The notes under the pieces were generated by a model. That model saw only the letters and a program-made list of their open reading frames with translations. It made no database searches and had not been told where the DNA came from. From the NCBI RefSeq assembly GCF_014621695.1, contig NZ_CP061281.1, forward strand, positions 806,001 to 870,000: a stretch of 64,000 nt of DNA, in the 5' to 3' direction. The stretch's first letter is position 1; each line of letters starts with the position of its first letter. A program made the position numbers and the translations under genes. Origin of the DNA: Streptomyces xanthii. GTDB lineage: Bacteria; Actinomycetota; Actinomycetes; Streptomycetales; Streptomycetaceae. This document shows, one piece after another, positions 1 to 8,036 of the stretch.

Positions 1-620
1 ACGGCTGGCCCGAAGCCGCGTACTGCCGGGAGAAGGCCTACCTCGAGCGGGCGCTGGACGCCTTCGAACTGGCTCACCGGGAGGTCCGGGTGGTGCGGAT
101 GCGGCCGGCGTTCATGTTCAAGGAGGGCTCGGCGAGTGAGCAGCGGAGGCTGTTCGCGGGGCGCTTTGTTCCGGGGTTCCTGGGCCGCCCCGATCTGCTG
201 CCGGTGATGCCGGACATCGCGGGTCTCCGCGTCCAGACGCTGCACACCGAGGACGCGGCCCGCGCCTTCGTCACGGCCGCGCTGGGCACTGCGCGAGGCC
301 CCTTCAACCTGGCGGCCGACCCGGTGCTGGACGCGCACGTGCTGGGCGTCAAGTTCGACGCACGCACGGTACGGCTCCCCCGTTCGCTGGCCCGCTCGGC
401 GATGGCCGCCGCCTACGGGCTGCACCTGGTGCCGTCGTCGCCGCAGCTGTTCGACGCGGTGCTGCGCCTGCCGCTCATGGACTGCTCGCGCGCCCACGCC
501 GTACTGGGCTGGCAGCCGCGGAAGACCGCGCTGGCGGCGGTCGACGAACTGCTGCACGGCATGCGCACCGGCGCGGGCGAACCGACACCCCCGCTGAGGG
601 GAACCGTCTTCGGCACCTGA
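1..620 (+). CDS. NAD-dependent epimerase/dehydratase, C-terminal part (5' end outside window)
   Basis: The reading frame is open from the first bases, so the gene starts left of the window. The visible part opens with GWPEAAYCREK, where Y-C-R-E-K fits the YxxxK catalytic pair of extended short-chain dehydrogenases. A substrate-binding lobe follows (VRMRPAFMFKEGS, then a VQTLHTEDAARAFVTAAL stretch typical of epimerases acting on nucleotide sugars or similar substrates). The NAD-binding Rossmann half is not in the window, so substrate and cofactor preference cannot be judged. The fold call is firm and the exact reaction unknown. Confidence 0.85.
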   Translation, partial: GWPEAAYCREKAYLERALDAFELAHREVRVVRMRPAFMFKEGSASEQRRLFAGRFVPGFLGRPDLLPVMPDIAGLRVQTLHTEDAARAFVTAALGTARGPFNLAADPVLDAHVLGVKFDARTVRLPRSLARSAMAAAYGLHLVPSSPQLFDAVLRLPLMDCSRAHAVLGWQPRKTALAAVDELLHGMRTGAGEPTPPLRGTVFGT

Positions 621-739
621 GAACCGTCCGCGTCACCCTTCGCGCTGCGGCGCTGTTCCGGCTGCCTCCATGCTGCGGCCGGAGGAATGTGGGTACCCGC
701 CTCCAGTCCTGACCGACTTCGGCCCCTGTGGAGGACCGC

Positions 740-934
740 ATGACGAAGGAACGCGCACGCGCGCCCCGAGACGACGGTGACGACCGCGGTGACGCCCGCA
801 AGGACACGGCACCCGCCGACGGGGGCGCCGAGGAAGGGCTCAAGGAGTTCCTCCTCGCCCGGAAGGACGACGGTGAGGCCGCGGACGCGCTCACCCCCAA
901 CGAGAAGGCGCAGAAGTCCGCCCGGAAGGACTGA
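740..934 (+). CDS. small charged hypothetical protein
   Basis: A 64-residue, highly hydrophilic protein rich in Asp, Glu, Lys and Arg, with no signal peptide or membrane segment. The ATG is preceded by GGAGG five bases upstream, which favours it over an in-frame GTG four codons earlier. The middle (EEGLKEFLLARKDDGEAADAL) could form a helix. It lies 46 bases upstream of the oxidoreductase gene and may be cotranscribed. No family is recognised and function is unknown. Confidence 0.6.
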   Translation: MTKERARAPRDDGDDRGDARKDTAPADGGAEEGLKEFLLARKDDGEAADALTPNEKAQKSARKD

Positions 935-980
935 GCCGACAGGAGCGAGCCGCGCACGCCGCCGAGCCGAGGAGACCTCC

Positions 981-3416
981 GTGGACCGGATCGCGCACCC
1001 CTGGGGTCCGCGGACCCCGTACGCCGCCGGCAGCCCGTGGCCGCGCCGGACCGACCGGCATCTGGCCCCCGGCACGCGTGAGGAGGACGTGGAGCGGTGG
1101 GTGCCCTCCGCTTCCCTGCTGCATTCCAACGGCGACGCGATGGACATCGCCGTGGCGCGAGGCGAGATCGTCGGCGTACGGGGCCGCGCGTCCGACCGCG
1201 TCAACCACGGCCGCCTCGGGCCGAAGGACCTGTTCGGCTGGCAGGCGAACGCCCCCCGCGACCGGCTGACCCGGCCCCTGGTGCGCGAGCGCGGCCGCCT
1301 CGTCGACTGCGACTGGGACCGGGCCATGAACCTGATCGTGCGGCGCTCGAAGGAGCTGCTGGAGCGGCAGGGCCCCGACGCCGTCGGCTTCTACACCTCG
1401 GGGCAGCTGTTCCTCGAGGAGTACTACACGCTCGCCGTACTGGCCCGGGCCGGCATCGGCACCCCCCACCTCGACGGCAACACCCGCCTGTGCACGGCGA
1501 CGGCGGCCGAGTCCCTCAAGCAGTCCTTCGGCTGCGACGGCCAGCCGGGCTCGTACACGGACGTCGACCACGCCGATGCGATCGCCCTGTTCGGGCACAA
1601 CGTCGCCGAGACCCAGCCCGTCCTGTGGATGCGCATGCTGGACCGGCTGGAGGGCCCCACTCCGCCCCGCCTCCTGTGCGTGGACCCCCGCCCCACGCCG
1701 GTGGCCCGGCGCGCCACCGTGCACCTGGCCCCGCGGCTCGGCACCAACGTCGCGCTCCTCTCCGCTCTTCTGCACGAGACGATCCGCACCGGCCGCGTCG
1801 ACCGCGTCTTCGTCGAGCGGCACACCATCGGCTACGAGGAGCTGGCCGCCCGCGTCGAGCGGTGCACCCCGCGCTGGGCCGCCGGCATCTGCGATCTGCC
1901 CGCCGCCGCGATCCAGGAGGCCGCGGAGCTGGTCGGCGGCGCCGAGCGGCTGCTGTCCACCGTCCTTCAGGGCGTCTACCAGTCCCACCAGGCCACGGCC
2001 GCCGCCGTCCAGGTCAACAATCTGCACCTGCTCCGCGGCATGCTCGGCCGTCCCGGCGCCGGCGTCCTGCAGATGAACGGCCAGCCGACCGCCCAGAACA
2101 CCCGGGAGTGCGGCGCCGACGGCGACCTGCCCGGCTTCCGGAACTGGCAGAACCCGCGGCACGTGGCCGACCTCGCCCGCGTCTGGAACGTGGACCCGGA
2201 GCGCATCCCGCACGACGGCCCGCCCACGCACGCGATGCGCATGTTCCGCGAGGCCGAGGAGGGATCGCTGCGGATGCTGTGGATCAGCGGCACGAATCCC
2301 GCGGTGTCGCTGCCCGAACTGGAGCGCGTCCGCGCGATTCTCGGCCGGGACTCGCTCTTCACGGTGGTGCAGGACCTGTTCCTGACCGAGACGGCGCACC
2401 TGGCGGACGTGGTGCTGCCCGCCGCGACGTGGGCGGAGAAGCGCGGCACGTTCACGAACGCGGACCGGACGGTGCATCTGTCGGAGAAGGCCGTCGACCC
2501 GCCCGGCGAAGCCCGCCCCGACCTGGACATCTTCCTCGACTACGCGGAGCGCATGGGTTTCACCGACCGGGACGGCGCGCCGCTGGTCGCCTGGCACGAC
2601 GCGGAGTCGGCGTTCGAGGCGTGGAAGCGGTGCAGCGCGGGCCGCCCGTGCGACTACAGCGGACTCACCTACGCCCGGCTGCGCGACGGCGACGGAATCC
2701 AGTGGCCCTGCCCCGATGCGTCCTCCCCCGGCACCGAGCGCCTGTACACGGACGGATTCCCCTGGGCCGCTCCCGAAGTCTGCGAGAGCTACGGCAAGGA
2801 CCTGGCGACGGGCGATCCGGTCGGCCCCGCGACGTACCGGGCGCGCAACCCGCACGGCAAGGCCCTGCTGCGGGCCGCCGACCACACGCCGCCGGGCGAG
2901 GACACGACCGCCGAGCATCCGCTGCAACTCACCACGGGCCGCACGCTCTACCACTTCCACACCCGGACGAAGACGGGTCGGGTGCCGCAGCTGAACGCCG
3001 CCGCGCCCGACGTGTGGGTGGAGATGAGCCGCCGCGACGCCGACGAACGTGGCCTGGCGGAGGGCGACTTGGTGGACGTCTCCACGCCGCGGGGGTCGGT
3101 CCGCGCCGCGCTGCGGGTCACCGGCCTGCGCGACGGCGTGGTCTTCCTGCCCTTCCATTACGGCTATTGGGACACGGGCGGCGCCCCCGAGGACGCCGAC
3201 GCCCGGCGTGCCGCGAACGAGACCACGATCACCGACTGGGACCCGGTCTCCAAGCAGCCCCTCTTCAAGATCGGCGCGGCCCAGGTGACCCTCGTGACGC
3301 GGGCCGGCGGCCACCCCTCCCCCGCCCCCACGAACACCGCCTCGGCCCCCGACGACCCCGAGCCCGTCCCGCCCACCACGGGCGGCCCCGCCGCCGAAGC
3401 CTCCTCCGACGCCTAG
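981..3416 (+). CDS. molybdopterin oxidoreductase family protein without N-terminal Fe-S cysteines
   Basis: An 811-residue member of the DMSO reductase/assimilatory nitrate reductase superfamily, which binds bis-molybdopterin guanine dinucleotide. The GTG start is chosen for the GAGGAG-type site just upstream and because the protein aligns from MDRIAHPWG. Cys171 in NTRLCTATA fits the molybdenum-ligand position of NapA/NasC. MPT-binding stretches are visible, e.g. WISGTNPAVS and QLTTGRTLYHFHTRTKTG. The place where relatives carry CxxCxxxC reads WVPSASLLHSNGDAMD, so no [4Fe-4S] cluster should bind near the N terminus. The last 40 residues are Pro/Ala-rich and probably disordered. No signal peptide: cytoplasmic. 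Substrate unknown; formate or nitrate chemistry is only inferred from family membership. Confidence 0.85.
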   Translation: MDRIAHPWGPRTPYAAGSPWPRRTDRHLAPGTREEDVERWVPSASLLHSNGDAMDIAVARGEIVGVRGRASDRVNHGRLGPKDLFGWQANAPRDRLTRPLVRERGRLVDCDWDRAMNLIVRRSKELLERQGPDAVGFYTSGQLFLEEYYTLAVLARAGIGTPHLDGNTRLCTATAAESLKQSFGCDGQPGSYTDVDHADAIALFGHNVAETQPVLWMRMLDRLEGPTPPRLLCVDPRPTPVARRATVHLAPRLGTNVALLSALLHETIRTGRVDRVFVERHTIGYEELAARVERCTPRWAAGICDLPAAAIQEAAELVGGAERLLSTVLQGVYQSHQATAAAVQVNNLHLLRGMLGRPGAGVLQMNGQPTAQNTRECGADGDLPGFRNWQNPRHVADLARVWNVDPERIPHDGPPTHAMRMFREAEEGSLRMLWISGTNPAVSLPELERVRAILGRDSLFTVVQDLFLTETAHLADVVLPAATWAEKRGTFTNADRTVHLSEKAVDPPGEARPDLDIFLDYAERMGFTDRDGAPLVAWHDAESAFEAWKRCSAGRPCDYSGLTYARLRDGDGIQWPCPDASSPGTERLYTDGFPWAAPEVCESYGKDLATGDPVGPATYRARNPHGKALLRAADHTPPGEDTTAEHPLQLTTGRTLYHFHTRTKTGRVPQLNAAAPDVWVEMSRRDADERGLAEGDLVDVSTPRGSVRAALRVTGLRDGVVFLPFHYGYWDTGGAPEDADARRAANETTITDWDPVSKQPLFKIGAAQVTLVTRAGGHPSPAPTNTASAPDDPEPVPPTTGGPAAEASSDA

Positions 3417-3476
3417 CCGCCCCGTTGGCGTCACGGGCCGGTGGTCGCGCCACAGGACGCGGCCACGTGGTCACGG

Positions 3477-4661
3477 TCACGGCCGGAACAGCGTCTTCAC
3501 CATGCCGTCGGTCTTGGCCTGGAACATCTCGTACGCGCGGGGTCCGTCCTCCAGCGGCAGGTGGTGCGTGGCGAACGTGTCCACCCCGAGCGGGTCCTCG
3601 TCGGTGAGCAGCGGCAGGATGTCCCCGACCCAGCGCTTCACGTTCGCCTGCCCCATGCGCAACTGGATCTGCTTGTCGAACATGGTCAGCATCGGCAGCG
3701 GGTCCGCCGCTCCGCCGTACACGCCGGAGACCGAGATCGTGCCGCCCCGGCGGACGATGTCGACGGCGGCGTACAGGGCGCTGAGGCGGTCGACGCCGGC
3801 GCGTTCCATGACGCGTGCGGCCAGGGCGTCGGGGAGCAGGTTCACGCCCCATTGGGCCGCCTTCGGGACCGGGCCGCCGTGTGCTTCCATGCCGACGGCG
3901 TCGATCACCGCGTCGGTGCCGCGCCCGTCGGTGAGCTCACGGACGGCCCGCCCGATGTCCTTGCCGTGTTCGCGCAGGTCGAGAACGGTGGCGCCGTCCT
4001 GCCGTGCCCGGGCGAGCCTCGAGTCCACCAGGTCGACGCCCACGACGAGGCCCGCGCCCCGGTGCAGGGCGATGCGCGCGGCCATCGCGCCGATCGGGCC
4101 CAGGCCGAGCACGGTGACGCTGCCGCCGGGCGGGATGTCCGCGTACGCGACCGCCTGCCAGGCCGTCGGCAGGACGTCGGAGAGGAAGACGTACCGGTCG
4201 TCCGGCGGGCCGTGCGGGACCCTGACGGGCAGGTCGTTGCCGAACGGGACGCGCAGGAACTCGGCCTGTCCGCCCGGGACCTGGCCGTAGAGCTTGGTGT
4301 AGCCGAAGAGCGCGGCTCCCATGCCGCGCTCCTTCACCTGCGTCGTCTCACACTGGGAGTGCAGCCCGAGTCCGCACATGTGGCAGTGCCCGCACGAGAT
4401 GTTGAACGGCACCACGACCCGGTCGCCCACGGCGAGTTCCGTCACGTCCGCGCCGATGTCCTCGACGACGCCCATGGGTTCGTGTCCGAGGATGTCGCCG
4501 GGATCCAGGTAGGGCCCGAGGACTTCGTAGAGGTGGAGGTCGGATCCGCACAGGCCGGTCGAGGTGGTGCGGACGAGGATGTCGTCGGGTTCCTGGAGCA
4601 CCGGGTCCTTCACGTGGTCCACTCGCACGTCCCGTTTGCCGTGCCAGGTCAGTGCGCGCAT
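3477..4661 (-). CDS. zinc-dependent alcohol dehydrogenase, glutathione-independent formaldehyde dehydrogenase type
   Basis: A 394-residue medium-chain dehydrogenase. Cys38 (GLCGSD) and His60-Glu61 (GHEPMG) are catalytic-zinc positions. Cys90, Cys93, Cys96 and Cys104 form the structural-zinc set (CGHCHMC). The nucleotide-binding loop VTVLGLGPIGAMAA lies near residue 175. The insert VGMEAHGGPVPKAAQWGVN before the C-terminal NAD-domain strands is characteristic of formaldehyde dehydrogenases with tightly bound NAD. The ATG is chosen because AGGAG lies upstream and the product begins with the standard MRALTWHGK; a longer frame exists but adds a low-complexity leader. Likely role: oxidation of formaldehyde or other small aldehydes and alcohols. 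Confidence 0.9.
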   Translation of the reverse strand: MRALTWHGKRDVRVDHVKDPVLQEPDDILVRTTSTGLCGSDLHLYEVLGPYLDPGDILGHEPMGVVEDIGADVTELAVGDRVVVPFNISCGHCHMCGLGLHSQCETTQVKERGMGAALFGYTKLYGQVPGGQAEFLRVPFGNDLPVRVPHGPPDDRYVFLSDVLPTAWQAVAYADIPPGGSVTVLGLGPIGAMAARIALHRGAGLVVGVDLVDSRLARARQDGATVLDLREHGKDIGRAVRELTDGRGTDAVIDAVGMEAHGGPVPKAAQWGVNLLPDALAARVMERAGVDRLSALYAAVDIVRRGGTISVSGVYGGAADPLPMLTMFDKQIQLRMGQANVKRWVGDILPLLTDEDPLGVDTFATHHLPLEDGPRAYEMFQAKTDGMVKTLFRP

Positions 4662-4692
4662 GGGGCTCCTCCGTCTCGGTCGCTGTCCCTGC

Positions 4693-4821
4693 TCAGTGCC
4701 TGCCGTGGGCGGTGTCGGACGCGCCGCCGAAGAGGCGGGCGACGGCACGGAAGGGCAGGGTGACGACGGTGGCGATGGCGCCGCCGATCGCCCGGAGGAC
4801 GTCGGCGATGGCTTTCAGCAT
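4693..4821 (-). CDS. 42-residue LPFR-type membrane-associated microprotein
   Basis: A short ORF with an excellent ribosome site (GGAGGAG, then seven bases, then ATG). The product begins MLKAIADVLRAIGGAIATVV and continues TLPFRAVARLFGGAS. The first 20 residues form a hydrophobic, amphipathic helix, followed by a basic LPFRAVARLF segment and a polar tail. Similar 40-residue peptides with an LPFRA.ARLFGGAS core are familiar from Streptomyces, but no function is known to me. It lies upstream of the dehydrogenase gene on the same strand with 31 bases between, so the two may be cotranscribed. Confidence 0.7.
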   Translation of the reverse strand: MLKAIADVLRAIGGAIATVVTLPFRAVARLFGGASDTAHGRH

Positions 4822-4870
4822 GGCGAGCTCCTCCGCCTGGTGTGCTGTGTGTGGGGGGGGGACCGGTGGG

Positions 4871-5041
4871 TCAGTCCTCGCCCCGGACGATGTTCGGTTC
4901 GCGTTCACGCTTCGGCGTTCCTTCGATGACCGCCGTCGCCTGGACGCACGTGCGGATCGCGCTCTTGCGGAGCCGCCGTGCCTTGGCCCAGCCCGTCTCG
5001 GGTCGCTCGGTGATCGCGGCATCTCTCACTTGCGCGGCCAC
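4871..5041 (-). CDS. possible small basic protein
   Basis: A 56-residue reading frame from a GTG, with GGAAGGGG about ten bases upstream. The product is basic and soluble, with a central RPETGWAKARRLRKSAIRTC segment and a charged end (GTPKREREPNIVRGED). It fills an otherwise empty gap and lies in the same direction as the LPFR peptide gene. No family was recognised, and another start 23 codons upstream is possible. It may not be a real gene. Confidence 0.35.
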   Translation of the reverse strand: MAAQVRDAAITERPETGWAKARRLRKSAIRTCVQATAVIEGTPKREREPNIVRGED

Positions 5042-5265
5042 GGCTTTCCATCCCCTTCCGGATCCTGCGTCCCACCCTCGAAGCGGGTGCCGGTGGCGTC
5101 GTTGCGCCACTCATCTGCAGCCGGGTCCCCGTCGTCCGCACGGTCAAACGCGGCGCGTGGCCCGCCGTCCGGTGACGTTTCGCCCCGTACCCCAGGGGCA
5201 CTCCGAGCAGCACGGGAAAGATCGGCGGACAGCGCGTCCCACCCCCTACCAGCGCGAGGTCTCTC

Positions 5266-5778
5266 ATGAGCGACCAGGAAGACCGCACCGATCCGGACGG
5301 CCGGGGCAGGGCGGACGACGCCTACCAGCCCACCGGCGGCAACGAGGAGCAGGAGGACGCTGCGGCGCTCGATCTGCAGAACGCGGTGGACGAGCGGACG
5401 TACGACGACATGGTCGACGAGGGATACTCGCCGCCCGAGAAGCCGCTGGGTGTCACCAAGAAGGGCACGACGGCGGCCGAGCAGCGCGAGGGCGAGACTC
5501 TCGACGAACGGCTGCGGCAGGAACGCGGCGAGCAGGAGCCGCCCACGGGCGACGGTGTCGGCGATCTGCCCGGCGGCGAGGGCGAGCCGGTCGACCCGGA
5601 GGCCGGGGACCGCAGGTCCGGACGGCTCGTGGCACCTGACGAGGGTGCTCACCCGGATGCCACGAAGGAGTCCGCCGCGGCCGACCGGGGCATCGACGGC
5701 GGCGCGGCCGGAGCCGAGGAGGCGGCGGTGCACGAGATCCACGACGTGGACCTGCCGCCGCTCCCGGACGACCGTTAG
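5266..5778 (+). CDS. DUF5709 family protein
   Basis: A 170-residue acidic, disordered-looking protein. The conserved core is visible around residues 45-85: DERTYDDMVDEGYSPPEKP, then LGVTKKGTTAAEQREGETLD, typical of the actinobacterial DUF5709 family. No membrane segment or cysteine. It is the first gene of a tight run: the nucleotidyltransferase begins 17 bases downstream, followed by two ATGA-coupled genes. The family has no established function. Confidence 0.85.
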   Translation: MSDQEDRTDPDGRGRADDAYQPTGGNEEQEDAAALDLQNAVDERTYDDMVDEGYSPPEKPLGVTKKGTTAAEQREGETLDERLRQERGEQEPPTGDGVGDLPGGEGEPVDPEAGDRRSGRLVAPDEGAHPDATKESAAADRGIDGGAAGAEEAAVHEIHDVDLPPLPDDR

Positions 5779-5795
5779 GAACGAACGGAGCTGAC

Positions 5796-6494
5796 ATGAC
5801 TCCGAACGCGGAGGGCGTCACGCCCCACCTGTCCGATGCGGTGACGGCGCTGCGGCCGGTCACTCCCGTGGGGCCTCCCGCCGAACTGCCCCCCGACCTC
5901 AACCAGGCCATTCTGGAGGCGGCCAAACAAGTGGCCTCCGTGCTGAAGAAGCAGGGCCATGATTTCGCCCTCGCCGGCAGCGTCGCGGTCTTCGCGCACG
6001 GCGGTGCCGGGAACCTCCAGCACGACGTGGACTTCTGCATCAGGCCCGAGGACGCCGAGGCGGTCGCGGCCACGCTCGAGAACGCCGGCCTCGCCGTCCA
6101 CGTACCGCCCGAGGACTGGCTCATCAAGGCCAAGTGTCTCGGCCAGGACGTCGACCTCATCTTCGAGCTGGCGCACGAGCCGGTGACGCCGGAACTGCTG
6201 GCCCGTGCGACGGAGTTGCCGCTCGACTCGGTACGTATGCCGGTGCTGGCGCCGACCGATCTGCTGTGCGCGCTGCTGTCCGCGTTCTCCGAGCACTACT
6301 GCGATTTCGGGGCCGTGCTGCCGATGGCGCGGCAACTGCGGGAGAAGATCGACTGGCAGCGGGTCGACCGGGAGTGCGGGGACGCGCCCATGCCCGACGC
6401 GTTCCTCTATCTGCTGGAGCGTCTGCAGATCATCACGCCCCGGATCCGCGCCCTGGACGAGGAGGAACAGTCGGCACCGGGGAGGCACCCATGA
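5796..6494 (+). CDS. nucleotidyltransferase-fold protein
   Basis: A 232-residue protein with the polymerase-beta-like pattern: Gly61-Ser62 in LAGSVAVFAHGG, then Asp77 and Asp79 in LQHDVDF. These match the GS...DxD metal and nucleotide site of minimal and DUF6036-type nucleotidyltransferases. A helical C-terminal half follows, with a substrate-binding-like LAPTDLLCALLSAFSEHYCD stretch. It may transfer a nucleotide to a protein, RNA or small molecule, or bind nucleotide only; the partner is unknown. Its stop overlaps the start of the next gene by ATGA, so the two are translationally coupled. Confidence 0.75.
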   Translation: MTPNAEGVTPHLSDAVTALRPVTPVGPPAELPPDLNQAILEAAKQVASVLKKQGHDFALAGSVAVFAHGGAGNLQHDVDFCIRPEDAEAVAATLENAGLAVHVPPEDWLIKAKCLGQDVDLIFELAHEPVTPELLARATELPLDSVRMPVLAPTDLLCALLSAFSEHYCDFGAVLPMARQLREKIDWQRVDRECGDAPMPDAFLYLLERLQIITPRIRALDEEEQSAPGRHP

Positions 6495-6745
6495 CGGCGC
6501 CCGGCAGCATCGAGTACCGCATCGCCCGTCTTCACGAGCATCTCGCGGAGGGCGCAGCGGGTGAGCTCGGCCTCCGCATCGAGGCCGGTGGAACGCGGGT
6601 GACGGTCATCGGCTCCGTGCCCACCGCCCGCTGCCGCGCCGAACTGATGGAGACCGTGCGGCGGGAACTGGCCGACCTCACCGTCCACTTCGACCTCGTG
6701 GTCACGGAGGCGTCGGTGCCGACCGGGCAGGAAGAGCTGCCATGA
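6491..6745 (+). CDS. small BON-like domain protein
   Basis: An 84-residue protein starting inside the stop of the nucleotidyltransferase gene (ATGA). It has an alpha-beta pattern: helix EYRIARLHEHLAEG, strands GLRIEAGGTRVTVIGSVP, helix AELMETVRRELADL, strand VHFDLVVTEA. The strand-G-xV-helix order resembles a BON domain. No signal peptide, so probably cytoplasmic. Its stop overlaps the metallophosphoesterase start by ATGA. It may act as an adaptor between the two enzymes; that is inference from gene order only. Confidence 0.7.
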   Translation: MTAPGSIEYRIARLHEHLAEGAAGELGLRIEAGGTRVTVIGSVPTARCRAELMETVRRELADLTVHFDLVVTEASVPTGQEELP

Positions 6746-7470
6746 CGCGCGTAGCGGCCGTGGGCGACATTCACATGGGCCCGGACAGCCAGGGTCTGCT
6801 GCGGCCCGCGTACGAGACGCTGCCCGAGCACGCCGACCTGCTGCTGCTGGCCGGTGATCTCACCCGGCACGGCACACCGGAGGAGGCCCGGGTCGTGGCG
6901 CGCGAGGTCGAGGGGCTCCCGGTGCCGGTGATCGCCGTCCTCGGCAATCACGACCACCACGACGAGCGGCCGGACACCGTCCGCGCCGTGCTCCGCGACG
7001 CGGGCGTCCACGTCCTGGAGGGGCAGGGGACGGTCGTCGACGTGGACGGCGTACGGGTGGGGGTCGCCGGGACCAAGGGGTTCGGCGGTGGTTTCGCCGG
7101 GCGGTGCGGCAGCGAGTTCGGTGAGCCGCTGATGAAGGAGTTCATCCGGTACACCCGCCGCTGCGCCGAGGGACTGCGCACCGCGCTGGAGGAGTTGGCG
7201 GAACAGGACTGCGCCGTCCGCGTCGCGCTCACACACTTCTCACCGGTGCCGGACACGCTCGCCGGGGAACCGCCCGAGATCTATCCGTTCCTCGGCAGTT
7301 ATCTGCTGGCGGAGGCCATCGACGCGGCGGGCGCCGACCTCGCGGTGCACGGGCATGCGCACGCGGGCACGGAGCACGGGATGACCGGCGGCGGCGTCCC
7401 CGTACGCAATGTGGCGCAGCCGGTGATCCGGAAGGCATTCAGCGTGTACAGCTTCCCCGATGCGGCCTGA
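6742..7470 (+). CDS. calcineurin-like metallophosphoesterase
   Basis: A 242-residue soluble phosphoesterase. All dimetal motifs are present: GDIHMG near residue 8, LAGDLTRHG near 37, VLGNHDHHDE near 70, LTHFSPVP near 163 and HGHAHAG near 203. The protein has essentially full family length and lacks a signal peptide. It overlaps the BON-like gene by ATGA and is last in the unit beginning at 5266, just before a strong hairpin. The substrate is unknown; cyclic nucleotides or phosphoesters made by the upstream nucleotidyltransferase-fold protein are a testable idea. Confidence 0.85.
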   Translation: MTRVAAVGDIHMGPDSQGLLRPAYETLPEHADLLLLAGDLTRHGTPEEARVVAREVEGLPVPVIAVLGNHDHHDERPDTVRAVLRDAGVHVLEGQGTVVDVDGVRVGVAGTKGFGGGFAGRCGSEFGEPLMKEFIRYTRRCAEGLRTALEELAEQDCAVRVALTHFSPVPDTLAGEPPEIYPFLGSYLLAEAIDAAGADLAVHGHAHAGTEHGMTGGGVPVRNVAQPVIRKAFSVYSFPDAA

Positions 7471-7570
7471 TCCGCCCGCTGTTGCCGGCCGGGACGTTTA
7501 CGCGTCGCGCATCGGGTCACCCGGGTGACAGGCCGGACGGGACGGCCGTGAGGGAGTGTGGGGACACATG

Positions 7571-7598
7571 TGGAGGCGCCGCGACTGCGGCGCCTCCA
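7571..7598. terminator. bidirectional hairpin terminator
   Basis: Perfect inverted repeat: arms TGGAGGCGCCGC and GCGGCGCCTCCA around the loop GACT. It lies between the convergent metallophosphoesterase gene (+) and CsbD-like gene (-), so it can end transcription from both sides. No U-tract follows, as is usual in Streptomyces. Confidence 0.8.
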
Positions 7599-7614
7599 TC
7601 ATGATGCGTGGGCC

Positions 7615-7788
7615 TCAGCGGCCGGACCGCCTCGCCCGGTCGGCCACCTTCGACGCGGCCTCCTGCATCTGACCGTGGGCCTGCTCGGCGCGTCCTTCCG
7701 CCCGCATGCCCTGGTCGTCCATGGCCTTTCCGGCGGCCTCCTTCATCTTGCCCTTGACCTGCTTCGCCTTGGCTTTGGACTTACTCAT
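7615..7788 (-). CDS. CsbD-like stress protein
   Basis: A 57-residue hydrophilic protein beginning MSKSKAKAKQVKGKMKEAAG. The KAKQVKGKMKEAAGK segment and the later AEGRAEQAHGQMQEAASK repeat match the CsbD family of small, helical, general-stress proteins. The start is set by GGAGTG in front of the ATG; the longer frame adds only a low-complexity leader. Family members are commonly under stress sigma factors; no promoter box is called here. Confidence 0.85.
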   Translation of the reverse strand: MSKSKAKAKQVKGKMKEAAGKAMDDQGMRAEGRAEQAHGQMQEAASKVADRARRSGR

Positions 7789-7980
7789 GGTGAGCACTCC
7801 TTTACGTTGAGTGGTGGGAGTGCTTCCACCTTGCGCCGCCCTGCCGGAGCCCGCAACCGAGACGAACACGCAGGGTCAGAACGCGGGGAACGCGGCCGCC
7901 CAGGTACACGGCGCCGAGTTCCGCGGCGGTGAGGCGCAGGCCGGGGCGGGCAGCGGGGGCTACCGCCGGGCGGGACGCGA

Positions 7981-8008
7981 GAGGGGCCCGGATCTTCCCG
8001 GGCCCCTC
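7981..8008. terminator. hairpin terminator of the purine permease gene
   Basis: Perfect stem with arms GAGGGGCCCGG and CCGGGCCCCTC around a six-base loop, beginning 29 bases past the permease stop on the minus strand. Confidence 0.75.
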
Positions 8009-8036
8009 ATCACATCAACTCAGCACTGCCATACGG

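Noticed and set aside
891..3434. 847-residue minus-strand ORF
   Set aside because: Antisense shadow of the molybdopterin oxidoreductase; composition is Gly/Arg/Val-rich without domains, as expected from GC-skewed codons.
1097..3607. 836-residue plus-strand ORF in another frame
   Set aside because: Arg/Pro/Gly-rich out-of-frame shadow of the same oxidoreductase gene.
4850..4863. G-run as possible sequencing or slippage site
   Set aside because: It lies in a non-coding gap with a neighbouring GTGTGTG run; no frame depends on it.
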